A DNA stretch of 64,000 bases from CAVUCH01 sp963763095. Lineage in GTDB: Bacteria; Acidobacteriota; Vicinamibacteria; Vicinamibacterales; JAENWD01. The notes beneath the pieces were generated by a model that saw nothing but the letters and a program-made list of their open reading frames with translations, was not told where the DNA came from and made no database searches. The position numbers and the translations under genes were made by a program. Shown piece by piece: positions 1 through 8,364 of the stretch (positions are counted from its first letter, which is position 1; each line of letters starts with the position of its first letter). The stretch spans positions 5,938 to 69,937 of the forward strand of contig CAVXNR010000027.1 of the NCBI GenBank assembly GCA_963763095.1, given 5' to 3'.

Positions 1-1509
1 GGTCTGATCCTCGCAGAGTCGAACCCACGCGCAGACCTCTTCGCCGTATCTGATATCGGGGACGCCGATCACCTGCACTTCGCTGACCTTCGGGTGCGTA
101 TAGAGGAATTCCTCGATTTCCCGCGGGTAGATGTTTTCGCCGCCCCTGATGATCATGTCCTTCAAACGCCCCGAGACGTTCACGTAACCGGTGTCGTGCA
201 TCACCGCGAGATCGCCGGTGTGCATCCAGCCCGCCACGTCAACGGCGCTGGCGGTCGCCTCGGGGTTGTTCCAGTATCCCAGCATGACGGAGTAGCCGCG
301 CGTGCACAGCTCGCCGGCCGTGCCGCGAGGAACCACGGCGCCACTCACCGGGTCGATGATCTTGCACTCGAGGTGCGGGTGGACGCGGCCGATCGTCGCG
401 ACGCGCAACGCGATCGCATCGTCAACGGCCGATTGAAATGAGACCGGCGACGTTTCGGTCATTCCATAGCAGATGGTGACTTCCGGCACGTGCATCCGTT
501 CGATCACGCTCCGCATGACTTCAATTGGACAGGGCGCGCCGGCCATGATGCCCGTGCGCAGCGAATCGAGACGGAACGAGTCGAACGATCGATGATCGAG
601 CTCGGCGATGAACATGGTCGGAACACCGTAGACGGAGGTGCACCGCTCGGTCTCGATCGCGCGCAGCGTCGCCTCGGCCTCGAACGTCTCGGCGGGAATG
701 ACGACGGCGGCGCCATGCGTGACGGCAGCAAGATTCGCCATGACACAGCCGAAACAATGGTAGAAGGGCACGGGCACGCAAATGCGATCCTCGTGCGTGT
801 ACTTGAGAGCCTCGCCAACGAAGAATCCATTGTTCAGAATGTTGTGATGCGAGAGCGTGGCTCCCTTCGGCGATCCGGTGGTGCCCGACGTGTACTGAAT
901 GTTGGCCGGGTCGTCGAATTGCAGCTGCCCTTCACGTGCGCTGAGATCCTGCGCCGGGACGCGGTCGCCGAGCCGAACGAAATCGGCCCATGCCATGCCG
1001 CCGGGCGCGGCGTCGCTGCCGAGATAAATCAGGTGCTCGAGTGCTGGGACCTTTTCGGCTCCGAGCGGACCGTGACGCGGCCGCGTCAGTTCCGGCATCA
1101 ACGTGGTCAGCATCTCGACGTAGTCCGTCTTGCGGAAGCGGCGTGCCGTCACGAGCACGCTGATCCCGGACTGATTCAGCGCGTATTCGAGCTCGCGCAA
1201 TCGGTACGACGGGTTGACATTGACGAGAATCGCGCCAGCCTTCGCCGCCGCGTACTGCACGATGAGCCACTCGGCGGTATTGGCGCTCCAGATCCCGACC
1301 CTGTCTCCTCGCTCGACGCCAAGCGCCAGCAGGGCGCGCGCCACCTGGTTCACTTCCCGCAGCAGGTCGTCGTAGGTGTAGCGGAGATTCTGGTGGCAGG
1401 AGACGAGCGCGTCTCGACTGCCGAATCGCGCAGCGGCGCGGTCGAGCGCCGCGCCGATCGTTTCGCCAAGCAGTGGCATGGAACCGGTGCCGTGTACATA
1501 CGACAGCAT
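1..1509 (-). CDS. Acyl-CoA synthetase, AMP-binding family (3' end cut by window edge)
   Basis: Activates a fatty or other carboxylic acid with ATP to an acyl-adenylate and then to acyl-CoA. On the reverse strand the frame opens with an ATG at 1509 (MLSYVHGTGSMPLLGE) and shows the class I adenylate-forming signature YTSGTTGSPKGATLSHHN around 850-900, the P-loop-like ATP motif. Near the end it reads NVSGRLKDMIIRGGENIYP, the A8 hinge region of acyl-CoA ligases, then a C-terminal subdomain start (EEFLYTHPKVSEVQVIGVPD). The frame is open to base 1, so about 30-40 C-terminal residues, including the catalytic lysine segment, lie outside the window. Another in-frame ATG at 1479 (MPLLGE) is a possible start. 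The substrate cannot be told; the closest overall look is to FadD-like medium/long-chain ligases. Confidence 0.9.
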   Translation of the reverse strand, partial: MLSYVHGTGSMPLLGETIGAALDRAAARFGSRDALVSCHQNLRYTYDDLLREVNQVARALLALGVERGDRVGIWSANTAEWLIVQYAAAKAGAILVNVNPSYRLRELEYALNQSGISVLVTARRFRKTDYVEMLTTLMPELTRPRHGPLGAEKVPALEHLIYLGSDAAPGGMAWADFVRLGDRVPAQDLSAREGQLQFDDPANIQYTSGTTGSPKGATLSHHNILNNGFFVGEALKYTHEDRICVPVPFYHCFGCVMANLAAVTHGAAVVIPAETFEAEATLRAIETERCTSVYGVPTMFIAELDHRSFDSFRLDSLRTGIMAGAPCPIEVMRSVIERMHVPEVTICYGMTETSPVSFQSAVDDAIALRVATIGRVHPHLECKIIDPVSGAVVPRGTAGELCTRGYSVMLGYWNNPEATASAVDVAGWMHTGDLAVMHDTGYVNVSGRLKDMIIRGGENIYPREIEEFLYTHPKVSEVQVIGVPDIRYGEEVCAWVRLCEDQT

Positions 1510-1619
1510 GATCGCGCCACTATACTCCCATCGCTCGAACCGACGGAGTGCCGGCAACAACCTGCGCCCTACCGCACGGAACCTGGAAGGACGGACGTTT
1601 CGCGCGGCCTGCTCCTGCG

Positions 1620-1699
1620 CCCTTCGTTAAGAAGACCGAGAAGACGCCGGCCGCCGAGATCATCTGGCACTCCAAAGGGCCAAGGAACTGAAGCCATGA
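1620..1699 (+). pseudogene. HigB/Gp49-type toxin relic (C-terminus only)
   Basis: About 25 codons are recognisable: FVKKTEKTPAAEI followed, after a one-base slip, by LALQRAKELKP and a TGA stop. This matches the C-terminal strand and helix of the RelE-superfamily phage Gp49/HigB-like mRNA interferases (usual ending GFxKKTxKTPxxEIxxAxxR). The stop codon overlaps the ATG of the following XRE antitoxin as ATGA, the usual toxin-first arrangement. Bases 1516-1620 keep no convincing N-terminal part, so the gene is dead here. Confidence 0.6.
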
Positions 1700-1965
1700 C
1701 GAAGATTAGCGAACTCCATCGCCGTTGGAGCAAGGATACCGACTACAAGGAGGCCTACGGCGCCCCTGGGTGGGGAGTTCGACCTCGCGCGGGCGCTGAT
1801 CGAGGCGCGGACGGCCGCCGGCCTGTCGCAGTCACAGCTGGCGCGGCGCATGAAGACTTCGCAGTCGTACATCGCCCGCATCGAGGGCGGGACAGTGCGC
1901 CCGTCGACGGATGCGCTGGAACGCTTCGCGCAGGCGAAGCGCACTCGTCTCCGTTGCCGCGCGCG
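1696..1965 (+). pseudogene. XRE-family HTH antitoxin (HigA-like), frameshifted
   Basis: The gene starts at ATG 1696 with MTKISELHRRWSKD. A one-base slip in a CCCC run near 1765 moves it into the frame LGGEFDLARALIEAR, followed by a canonical helix-turn-helix (LSQSQLARRMKTSQSYIARIEGG, about residues 45-70 of the repaired protein) and VRPSTDALERFAQA. This is the standard architecture of the roughly 95-residue XRE antitoxins that pair with Gp49/HigB toxins, autorepressing the operon and neutralising the toxin. The C-terminal tail is lost and merges with a VapB-like sequence, so the locus looks like a recombined, non-functional fossil. Confidence 0.65.
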
Positions 1966-2143
1966 TATCGCCTCGATAGCACGGAAGTCCGGATCCGGCG
2001 CCGTGGCCGTGCCATCGTGCGGGAGCCGGTTCTGGGAGTGGCTCGACGCCCTCGCGGGTGAGGTCGATGAGGACTTCGTGTCGGCTGTGGGTGCACAGCC
2101 GGAGGCGACAGAGCGGCCTGAGCTCGGCAAGGTGTTCGGCTGA
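1954..2143 (+). pseudogene. VapB-type antitoxin relic
   Basis: LPRAYRLDSTEVRIRRRGRA in one frame and FWEWLDALAGEVDED through ERPELGKVFG in another together make an AbrB-like VapB: the SpoVT/AbrB strand end, then the toxin-neutralising C-terminal tail. The first ~10 residues, including the usual NGRSQAVRLP start, are replaced by the end of the upstream HTH antitoxin, so the two antitoxins look fused by a deletion, with a further frameshift around 2020. The stop TGA overlaps the ATG of the VapC relic as TGATG, the usual translational coupling of vapBC. Confidence 0.6.
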
Positions 2144-2515
2144 TGTAATCTCCTCGACGCGAACCGCGTAATGCGCTACTCACCGACTCGACCTCGCCGA
2201 TCGCGCGCCGATTCGTCGCTACGCGCCCAGGGATTTCGGTGTCTCGGCGGTCGTCATCCACGAGCTGGACCACCGGTGCGTTCAAGAGTCAGTGGGTGGA
2301 GAAGAACGCGGCCCTCGTGCACGCGCTCCAGTTTCCGGTTCTGGAGCTCGATCAGAAGACGCCAGGCGGGCTGGCGAGGTTCGTGCGTACCTCGCATCGA
2401 ACGGGACGCCAATCGGTTCTTACGATGTGCTGATCGCCGGTCACGCAAGGCCCGCAGGTTGACACTCGTCACCCGCAACACCACGTAGTTCCAACGCGTG
2501 CCGGCCTGAACGTCG
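2143..2515 (+). pseudogene. VapC PIN-domain toxin relic
   Basis: Reading across several frames gives LLDAN, then DFGVSAVVIHEL, GAFKSQWVEKNAALVHALQF, PVLELDQ, RAYLASNGTPIGSYDVLIAG and RRLTLVTRNTTEF. This is the complete order of PIN-domain VapC motifs, including the acidic residues of the RNase site (D of LLDAN, E of HEL, D of SYDVLIAG). At least four single-base changes, including a TAA right after the start codon (ATGTAATC where ATGTATC is expected), destroy the frame. It partners the VapB relic just upstream. The number and kind of lesions favour true decay over sequencing error. Confidence 0.65.
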
Positions 2516-2519
2516 AGGA

Positions 2520-2802
2520 AAGGACGGGAGCAACGTCGCCTCTCCGCGGCGTCCCGGGTTCCGAGGTCGGAGGCCAAGCCTCGCTTTGAGTAACGGGTCA
2601 CATCCTTCGCGGCATTTTGTCCACGGATACCGGTCCGGCCATCTGCACAGCAGGCTGTGGTGCTGGGAACCCGGAGGGACTCCTGGCCACCGGTGACGCG
2701 CCGCAGGCGAGTGGAGGGTGCGCGCATCTACCTGCCCACCAGTCATGATCGCCGGGCACGCGGTTTCAGCGCACCCCGATGCAGCGACGGATGGACGCAG
2801 GA
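2520..2802. other. Intergenic, nothing recognised
   Basis: Short frames exist on both strands but none has a plausible start, composition or family resemblance. It separates the toxin-antitoxin fossils from the 3' end of the kinase gene. Confidence 0.5.
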
Positions 2803-5328
2803 CTACTGGTCGAAGCCCAGTTTCTGGCGGAGCGTTTGGACGCGCGGGTCGCCTCGTAAAGCGGTCAGCTCGGGATAGTTGAGATACGCCCCGGCCCGTC
2901 GAGGGTTCTGAAGCGCCAGCCGCTCGAGGGCCTCAAATGCGTGGTCTTTGTCGCCGAGTCCGGCATAGATCACGGCCTGCCGGTTGGGAAGGTGCGCGTT
3001 GCGCGCGGCGAGCAACTCCGCCTCGGCACGCCGGCCGGTGATCGCATAGACGTATCCGATTCCATGCTCGTTGTAGAACGGGCGTTTGTTGAACAGGGCA
3101 AGCGCTTCGTCCGTCCGGCCCTTGGCGGCAAGCGCGCGCGCGCAGTGCTCTTCGGCGAAAGGAAAGTCAGGATCCTCAGCGACCACGCGTCCGCAGTTGG
3201 CCAGCGCAGCGTCAAACTGACCGGCGCTGAGCTGGATTCGCGCGAGAACATTTCGCAAATCCATCGACAGCGGATCGGCTTCGAGCGCCGCCTGCAATGT
3301 AGCGATCGCTTCGTCGAGCCTTCCCCACGGCTCCAATGTCGAAAGGACAAAATCCCCGTAGACTGCCGTAATCGTCGGGTCGAGCCTGATTGCGTGCCGG
3401 AAGGATGCCTCGGCGTCCACCCAGCGGAGTGCGAGTGCGTGCATATACGCCTTCGCCGCATGAGCTTCGGCCAGCATGGGATCGATCTCGAGCGCCTTGT
3501 CGGTCAGCGGCGCCATTCGCGCCATCGCCTCGCGTGGCGCAAGGGCGAAGCCATCGGGGTTCGGCCACGACATGGTCAGGTCGCCGTGGATCGCCGCGAG
3601 CGCAGCATAGGCCGGCGCAAATGACGGATCCCTGCGAATCACCTCTTCGAGCAGAGGAATGGCCTCACGTGCTTTCGACAGCCGCATGTCGCGCAGCGCG
3701 CGAGATCTCAAGTAGGTGACGTACGTCGCGATATCAGTGCCGTAGCGTCGCTGCGACGACCCCAGCTTCAGGCGAAGCTTGTTGACAATCGTCCGGGCGA
3801 TCTCGGTGAAGACGTCGGTGAGATCACCCGCAGACCCGACCTCACGCGTCAGCGTGTCTGTCCACACTGGTTCGCCGCCCGCGCCCGGCAGGAGCGCGGC
3901 GCGAATCACCAGCCTGCCTGCGGAGAACTGCACATCCCCTTCGACGACGAGATTCGCGCGCAGTTGCCTGGCGACACTGGCCAGATCCAGACGCTTGTCC
4001 CTCAGGCTGAAGGAAGACTGCTGGAAGGTCACCTTCAGCCCGTCGATGAGTCCAAGCTGCTGGATGAGTCCAGCGGTGAGAGAATCGACCAGCAGATCGC
4101 TCCCCGGGTCCGTTCCGAGGTTTCTGAATGGCACCACGACGATGAGCGGACCGCTGTCAGAACTCGATGCTCCCGTGATCAAGCTGACGATCCGGCTGCG
4201 CAAGCTGCGCTCGTCCCCGGCGAGACGAGCGCGAACCTCGGAGGCGGCAAGGGCGACAAGGAGAACGGCGGCAGCCGCGGCTAACCCATACCGTAACCGC
4301 ATCATTCCCCGACGCGGTTCAAGGGCAGACAAATCTCGACCCAGCGCGTCGGCGTCCGCGTAGCGGCGCTCCGGCTCGGGATCGCAGGCGCGTTCGATCG
4401 CCCGCACGAGAGGCTGACCAACATCGGAACGCAATGTGCGAAGGGGGATGCGCTCATTCCGGTCGTGGGCGTGGCAGAGGTCCTCAACCGTTCGGCTGCG
4501 GACCGGATACGAACACGTGAGCATGTGATACAGCAGCACACCCAGGCTGTAGATATCGCTTTGCGGCGTCGCAGCGCCACCCGCGAGCACCTCCGGCGCG
4601 AGGTACAGCGGCGTACCCGTGAGATCCGGCGGTGACGAATCGTGCGCGTCCCTGCCAGCGCCGAAGTCCATTAGAACTACGCGCCCGTCGTCGGCGAGCA
4701 TCACGTTGTGTGCCTTGATGTCGCGATGAAGCAGGCCCGCGCTGTGGACTGCGGATACGGCACCGCAGATCTCGGTCCCGAGGCGTGCCGTTTCGGCGGC
4801 GCTGAACGGTGTACCGTTCCGGAGGACCTGCTCCAGCGTGCGGCCACGCACGAGTTCCATCCACAGCCCGATTCGATCGTTTATTTGTTCGGCGCCATAA
4901 ATGGTCAGGACGTTCGGATGCCGCACGCGCGCGAGCATTCGCCCCTCATGGATGATGGACGACGTTGGTGGGCCGCCAGGTGAGTGGCCGCGCGGGAGCA
5001 GTTTCAGCGCGACTTCCCGATCCAGCCGCGTGTCCCACGCACGGAACACCTCGCCGTACGCGCCCTCGCCAATCCTTTCCACCAGTCGAAACGGCCCCCA
5101 GGAGCCCATCCCCCTGTCGCCCTCGATAGTCTGGGAAGGAGTTGGCATGTCTGCGGTGGTGAGCAATTGACTGCCGTGCACCACGTCAATCCCGGCGATC
5201 ACCTTCAGCTCGCGTATGACGTGACGGATTGATTCGTCTGCGCCCGATTCCGCCTTCGCCCAGTCGACCGAGGTGCCATCGAGGATCGCTTGGGCAAGTT
5301 CGTGCAGGTGGGCGTCGCCGTCGGTCAT
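2803..5328 (-). CDS. Membrane Ser/Thr protein kinase with TolB-like and TPR domains
   Basis: 841 residues. The kinase domain covers about 80-340: glycine loop GEGAYGEVF (87-95), ATP lysine in VALKL (Lys109), catalytic loop HRDIKAHN (201-208) and DFG in MDFGAG (221-223), so it should be active. One membrane segment follows at about 346-364, then a TolB/FlgO-like domain (IVVVPFRNLG from 396) and a C-terminal run of TPR repeats from about 540 (for example AEAHAAKAYMHALALRW, FAPAYAALAAIHGDL). The kinase should face the cytoplasm with the TPR part outside. Its ATG overlaps the TGA of the upstream ECF sigma gene by 4 nt, so the two are co-translated. This pairing is known for sigma factors controlled by a Hanks-type kinase instead of a classical anti-sigma factor; that role here is inference. 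Confidence 0.93.
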   Translation of the reverse strand: MTDGDAHLHELAQAILDGTSVDWAKAESGADESIRHVIRELKVIAGIDVVHGSQLLTTADMPTPSQTIEGDRGMGSWGPFRLVERIGEGAYGEVFRAWDTRLDREVALKLLPRGHSPGGPPTSSIIHEGRMLARVRHPNVLTIYGAEQINDRIGLWMELVRGRTLEQVLRNGTPFSAAETARLGTEICGAVSAVHSAGLLHRDIKAHNVMLADDGRVVLMDFGAGRDAHDSSPPDLTGTPLYLAPEVLAGGAATPQSDIYSLGVLLYHMLTCSYPVRSRTVEDLCHAHDRNERIPLRTLRSDVGQPLVRAIERACDPEPERRYADADALGRDLSALEPRRGMMRLRYGLAAAAAVLLVALAASEVRARLAGDERSLRSRIVSLITGASSSDSGPLIVVVPFRNLGTDPGSDLLVDSLTAGLIQQLGLIDGLKVTFQQSSFSLRDKRLDLASVARQLRANLVVEGDVQFSAGRLVIRAALLPGAGGEPVWTDTLTREVGSAGDLTDVFTEIARTIVNKLRLKLGSSQRRYGTDIATYVTYLRSRALRDMRLSKAREAIPLLEEVIRRDPSFAPAYAALAAIHGDLTMSWPNPDGFALAPREAMARMAPLTDKALEIDPMLAEAHAAKAYMHALALRWVDAEASFRHAIRLDPTITAVYGDFVLSTLEPWGRLDEAIATLQAALEADPLSMDLRNVLARIQLSAGQFDAALANCGRVVAEDPDFPFAEEHCARALAAKGRTDEALALFNKRPFYNEHGIGYVYAITGRRAEAELLAARNAHLPNRQAVIYAGLGDKDHAFEALERLALQNPRRAGAYLNYPELTALRGDPRVQTLRQKLGFDQ

Positions 5329-5966
5329 ATCTTGGTGTCGCCCATTTTCTTCGCCAGCCGTACCAGCGCACGTCCGAGCGCCATGCGGGCGGCGTTGGCA
5401 GTCGGTTTGTTCAGCAGCTCGGCGATCTCCGGGTTCGTATATCCGAGCTCAACGCGCGCGACGATGACTTCGCGATCCTCTGCTTCCAGCTCGGCGAGCG
5501 CACGCTCGTAGCGTTCGAGGGCCTCCCGGCCAATTGCGTGCTCGAGCGGGGACCAACCGTCATTCTCTTGCTGAGAGTCCAGGTCGACCTTCGGCGGCTT
5601 TCGTTTGGCGCGCCGGAGCTCTTCCCGGATCCGATTGAGAATCGCATGGCGCAGGTATGCCTGAAGTGCCCCCTCCCCGCGCCATTCGAAGTTCTCGATC
5701 CCCTTAAATGTCTGAAACAGGGTCTCCTGCACAAGGTCCTGTGTGTCGGCGATGTCGCGCGCCCACCGCGGAAGCCGCCCGGCCGCCCATCGCACCAGGC
5801 GAGGCCGGTAGCGTGCAACGAGTGTCTCGAGTGCGGCCTGGTCGCCGTTCTGGGCGAGCTCCAGGAGCGACGAGGACAGACGCTCGTCAGAGCCATGTGA
5901 CGACTTGAGGGCGCGATGAGCCATAAGGTTCCAGTGCCGCGAGCCCTCATCACTAACCGCCGCCAT
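5325..5966 (-). CDS. ECF-type RNA polymerase sigma factor
   Basis: 213 residues. Sigma region 2 covers about 40-120 (LVARYRPRLVRWAAGRLP, then DLVQETLFQTFKGIENFEW, the -10 recognition helix), and region 4 covers about 150-205 (LEAEDREVIVARVELGYTNPEIAELL, a helix-turn-helix). Regions 1.2 and 3 are absent, as in ECF factors. A start at ATG 5924 (MAHRALKSS) is also possible because the first 14 residues look unstructured. Its stop overlaps the start of the Ser/Thr kinase gene by 4 nt. No anti-sigma gene lies nearby, so control by the kinase is the likely mode (inference). Confidence 0.92.
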   Translation of the reverse strand: MAAVSDEGSRHWNLMAHRALKSSHGSDERLSSSLLELAQNGDQAALETLVARYRPRLVRWAAGRLPRWARDIADTQDLVQETLFQTFKGIENFEWRGEGALQAYLRHAILNRIREELRRAKRKPPKVDLDSQQENDGWSPLEHAIGREALERYERALAELEAEDREVIVARVELGYTNPEIAELLNKPTANAARMALGRALVRLAKKMGDTKI

Positions 5967-6035
5967 CGGAATGGGTCCCTATGATAAGGCCGTGTGCACT
6001 TTTCGCGAATCCAGCATTTAGGTGTGTGAGGGTAC

Positions 6036-6530
6036 ATGATGACCAGTGCCGCACCGGCCCATCCGGCGATCGTTCTGACGCTTTTGATGGTTGGGTGTTC
6101 GGCCCCCGTGTCGCCATCGCCGCCAGCCGTGGCGGCCGGCCGCACGGTTGAACTGCCCGCAACGGTGAACCAAAACGTCAGCCAGCCCGAACTCCCGGCA
6201 TGGATAGCGGAGCCGGGCGTGTTGCCGGCTGGGCTGCGAGGCCTGAACAACTGTACGTTCCCCTTCGGGAACACCACGGTCCAATGGGACTTTCATCCGG
6301 ACGGCGCCTGCTGGGAGCACCCGGCGCTGGATGGATGGACGCGGAATCAGCAACATCGCCTCCATGCCGCCTCTGTTCCGCTGTGCGGCGGCGGGCCAGG
6401 TGACGTTTTCCCGATTCGAATGTGCCGCCCGGGTGGGCCCGGACAACCGGGACCATCTCCAGCGTGCGAGACTCCGACGACTGGCCCGAACGGGTGCGTT
6501 ATCTGCGTCCGTTCCGTCGTTTGTCACTGA
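6036..6530 (+). CDS. Small Cys-rich lipoprotein, function unknown
   Basis: 164 residues, divergent from the sigma factor gene. The N-terminus carries a lipoprotein signal with lipobox LMVGC (Cys about residue 21), so it is probably lipidated and exported. The mature part holds NNCTFPFGNTTVQWDFHPDG, ACWEHPALDGWTR, and about ten cysteines, several paired near the C-terminus (NGCVICVRSVVCH), suggesting disulfides. I recognise no family. A broken copy of its central motif lies 100 bases downstream (6634-6762), which supports this being a true gene. A purine-rich GTGTGTGAGGG lies just before the ATG. Confidence 0.6.
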   Translation: MMTSAAPAHPAIVLTLLMVGCSAPVSPSPPAVAAGRTVELPATVNQNVSQPELPAWIAEPGVLPAGLRGLNNCTFPFGNTTVQWDFHPDGACWEHPALDGWTRNQQHRLHAASVPLCGGGPGDVFPIRMCRPGGPGQPGPSPACETPTTGPNGCVICVRSVVCH

Positions 6531-6633
6531 GCTATATGCCTGACAGCAGGAACGGTGCAACGAGCGACTCGAAGATCCCATGAATCGGGTCGCAGGTGTC
6601 TGTTTGCCCGTGCGAGAGATCGACGAGTCGGTC

Positions 6634-6762
6634 ACAACAACGGCACGTTTCGATGGCAGCGGGGTATCAGTGGAACGCCCACCCAGAGGGGGCCTGCCGG
6701 AACACGTTGTAGCGGACGGATGGACTCGGCAAGAGTTTTCAAAAAATCCAGATCCCAGTTTT
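6634..6762 (+). pseudogene. Degenerate tandem copy of the upstream lipoprotein gene
   Basis: Translating across one slip in a GGGG run and one stop gives NNGTFRWQRG / YQWNAHPEGACRN / ADGWTRQEF. It aligns with NNCTFPFGNT, VQWDFHPDGACWE and LDGWTRNQQ of the intact gene at 6036-6530. Only this central part is recognisable. The rest of 6531-7002 shows no supportable gene. Confidence 0.5.
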
Positions 6763-7002
6763 CCGCTCCTGCGGGGCGTCCGGGCGACGCGACCGGGACC
6801 CGAGAGCACCTCGCCGACGATGGCTGACCGCGAATGCATCGCGCATACCGCTCGGCTGGGGCTCAGGTGTCGAGGAATCGGGTGATCGAGCAGCCGTGGG
6901 CCCTGTTCGGGAGTGAGCCAGTTCCCGAGACGGAAGCCAAGGCGACCGACGCCTTTGATGCGGCGGATGCGGCGGGGAGTTCAGGGCTCGAACTGTTTGG
7001 GA

Positions 7003-8364
7003 TCAAGGCTTTGCCACGATCAGGTACAACCGGATCGCAGTGGCCAGATACAGCGCATCGCCGATCAGCGCCGGAGGCGAATAGAGCGGCGCATCCATCT
7101 CGATCTGCCCCAGCAACTGCTTTCGCCGTCCGGCACGAAGAACGGTCATGCTGCCTTCAACGTTCCCAACGTAAAGCCGGTCGCCGGCCAGCAGGAGGCT
7201 TCCCCAAATGGCCTCGTTCGTCTCGTGCTTCCAGATGTGGGCGCCGGTCGCCGCGTCCAGACAATGAATCGTTCCGCCCAGGTCCCCAACGTACAGTAGA
7301 CCGTCGTTCGCAATGGGCGTTCCCACCACGCGACCGACCTCGCGAGAAGTCCAGAGGAGCCTGCTCCCGGTGACGTCTCCCTGGCCGTTGGGACTGATCG
7401 CGTGAATCAATGAGGGTCCGTTGCCGTGCCCAGGACTCTGTCCCATCGCAACGAAGACGCGGCCGTCGGCGAAGACCGGTGAAGCAATGATAGAGCTGCG
7501 CGAAAGGACTCCGGGTCGCGGAAGCCAGCGGACGTCTTTCGGATTGCCGTCAAATCGCCAGATTTCGTGACCCGACGCCGCGTCGTAGGAGCGCAGCCAC
7601 CCATCTCCTCCGCCAAAGAGCACCTGTATGCGCCCATTGACATTGGCCGCCACAGGGCTGGACCACTGGCCGTGCAGCACCTGCTCGCCCGGGCCGATGG
7701 CGCGCCAGACCACTTCGCCCGAACGCTTGTCCACCGCGATCAGACTTGGGGCGCGCGGCGATGGGACGCGCGTGTGGCCTTCATTCTGCCCGTTGGAGGT
7801 AGAGACCATCAGCAGATCACCTACGGGCAACACTTCGCTATTGGTGGCTTCATGCGGAAAGACACCCAGGCGGCCACACATGTCCAACTCCCAGACGATG
7901 TCGGCCGCAGCGTTGTCCTGGAAGACCTCATCCCGATACGGGCCATTGTTCTCGCCATCACGAAAACCCTGTGTGTCGAGGCAACGGAGTTGGCACTCGG
8001 CGGTGACATAGTACAACCGGTTCCCTTCCACATACGGCGTACTTGTCGTCGAAGGCAACAGAAACTCTCGCAGACCTCGCTCTACTCGCGGGGCCACGTC
8101 CTGCCACAGGAATGTGCCATCCTTCGCGTGAAATGCCACGAGCACGCCGGCGTCGTCCTGGTAGGCGGGGTTCATGTGCCTTGCGTTGTCGGTGCCCACA
8201 TAGACCGCATCGCCAGCAACCACGGGACGACCATACGTTTCGTTTCCCAGCTCGACACTCCAGACGATGTTCCGACCGGTGGTCGTATCCCAGTCGATTG
8301 GAGGATTGCCCGTGTGGACGACTGTGCGTCGGGAGTGGGGGCGCGACGGAAGGCGCGGGCACAA
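7003..8364 (-). CDS. PQQ-like beta-propeller half of a HEAT/PQQ exported protein
   Basis: 453 residues in frame, built of repeated beta-propeller blades with the PQQ/YfgL-type consensus: VVAGDAVYVGTDN, VAFHAKDGTFLW, IAVDKRSGEVVWR, LRSYDAASGHEIWRFDG, IHCLDAATGAHIWKH, LYVGNVEGSMTVL. It ends in LYLATAIRLYLIVAKP. Such propellers serve as protein scaffolds or bind PQQ in alcohol dehydrogenases; the metal and cofactor residues of the dehydrogenases are not evident, so a scaffold or sensor is more likely. The apparent start is not a true one: upstream, beyond a CCCCC run near 8340, the sequence continues into the HEAT-repeat frame with no intergenic space. Deleting one C joins them. Confidence 0.8.
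   Translation of the reverse strand: MCPRLPSRPHSRRTVVHTGNPPIDWDTTTGRNIVWSVELGNETYGRPVVAGDAVYVGTDNARHMNPAYQDDAGVLVAFHAKDGTFLWQDVAPRVERGLREFLLPSTTSTPYVEGNRLYYVTAECQLRCLDTQGFRDGENNGPYRDEVFQDNAAADIVWELDMCGRLGVFPHEATNSEVLPVGDLLMVSTSNGQNEGHTRVPSPRAPSLIAVDKRSGEVVWRAIGPGEQVLHGQWSSPVAANVNGRIQVLFGGGDGWLRSYDAASGHEIWRFDGNPKDVRWLPRPGVLSRSSIIASPVFADGRVFVAMGQSPGHGNGPSLIHAISPNGQGDVTGSRLLWTSREVGRVVGTPIANDGLLYVGDLGGTIHCLDAATGAHIWKHETNEAIWGSLLLAGDRLYVGNVEGSMTVLRAGRRKQLLGQIEMDAPLYSPPALIGDALYLATAIRLYLIVAKP

Noticed and set aside
94..2061. Long plus-strand frames over the acyl-CoA synthetase region
   Set aside because: Arginine/histidine-rich antisense shadows of the reverse-strand AMP-ligase, with no domain resemblance.
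6018..6839. 273-residue minus-strand frame over the small lipoprotein
   Set aside because: No family resemblance, and the plus-strand product has a lipobox and a degenerate paralogue.
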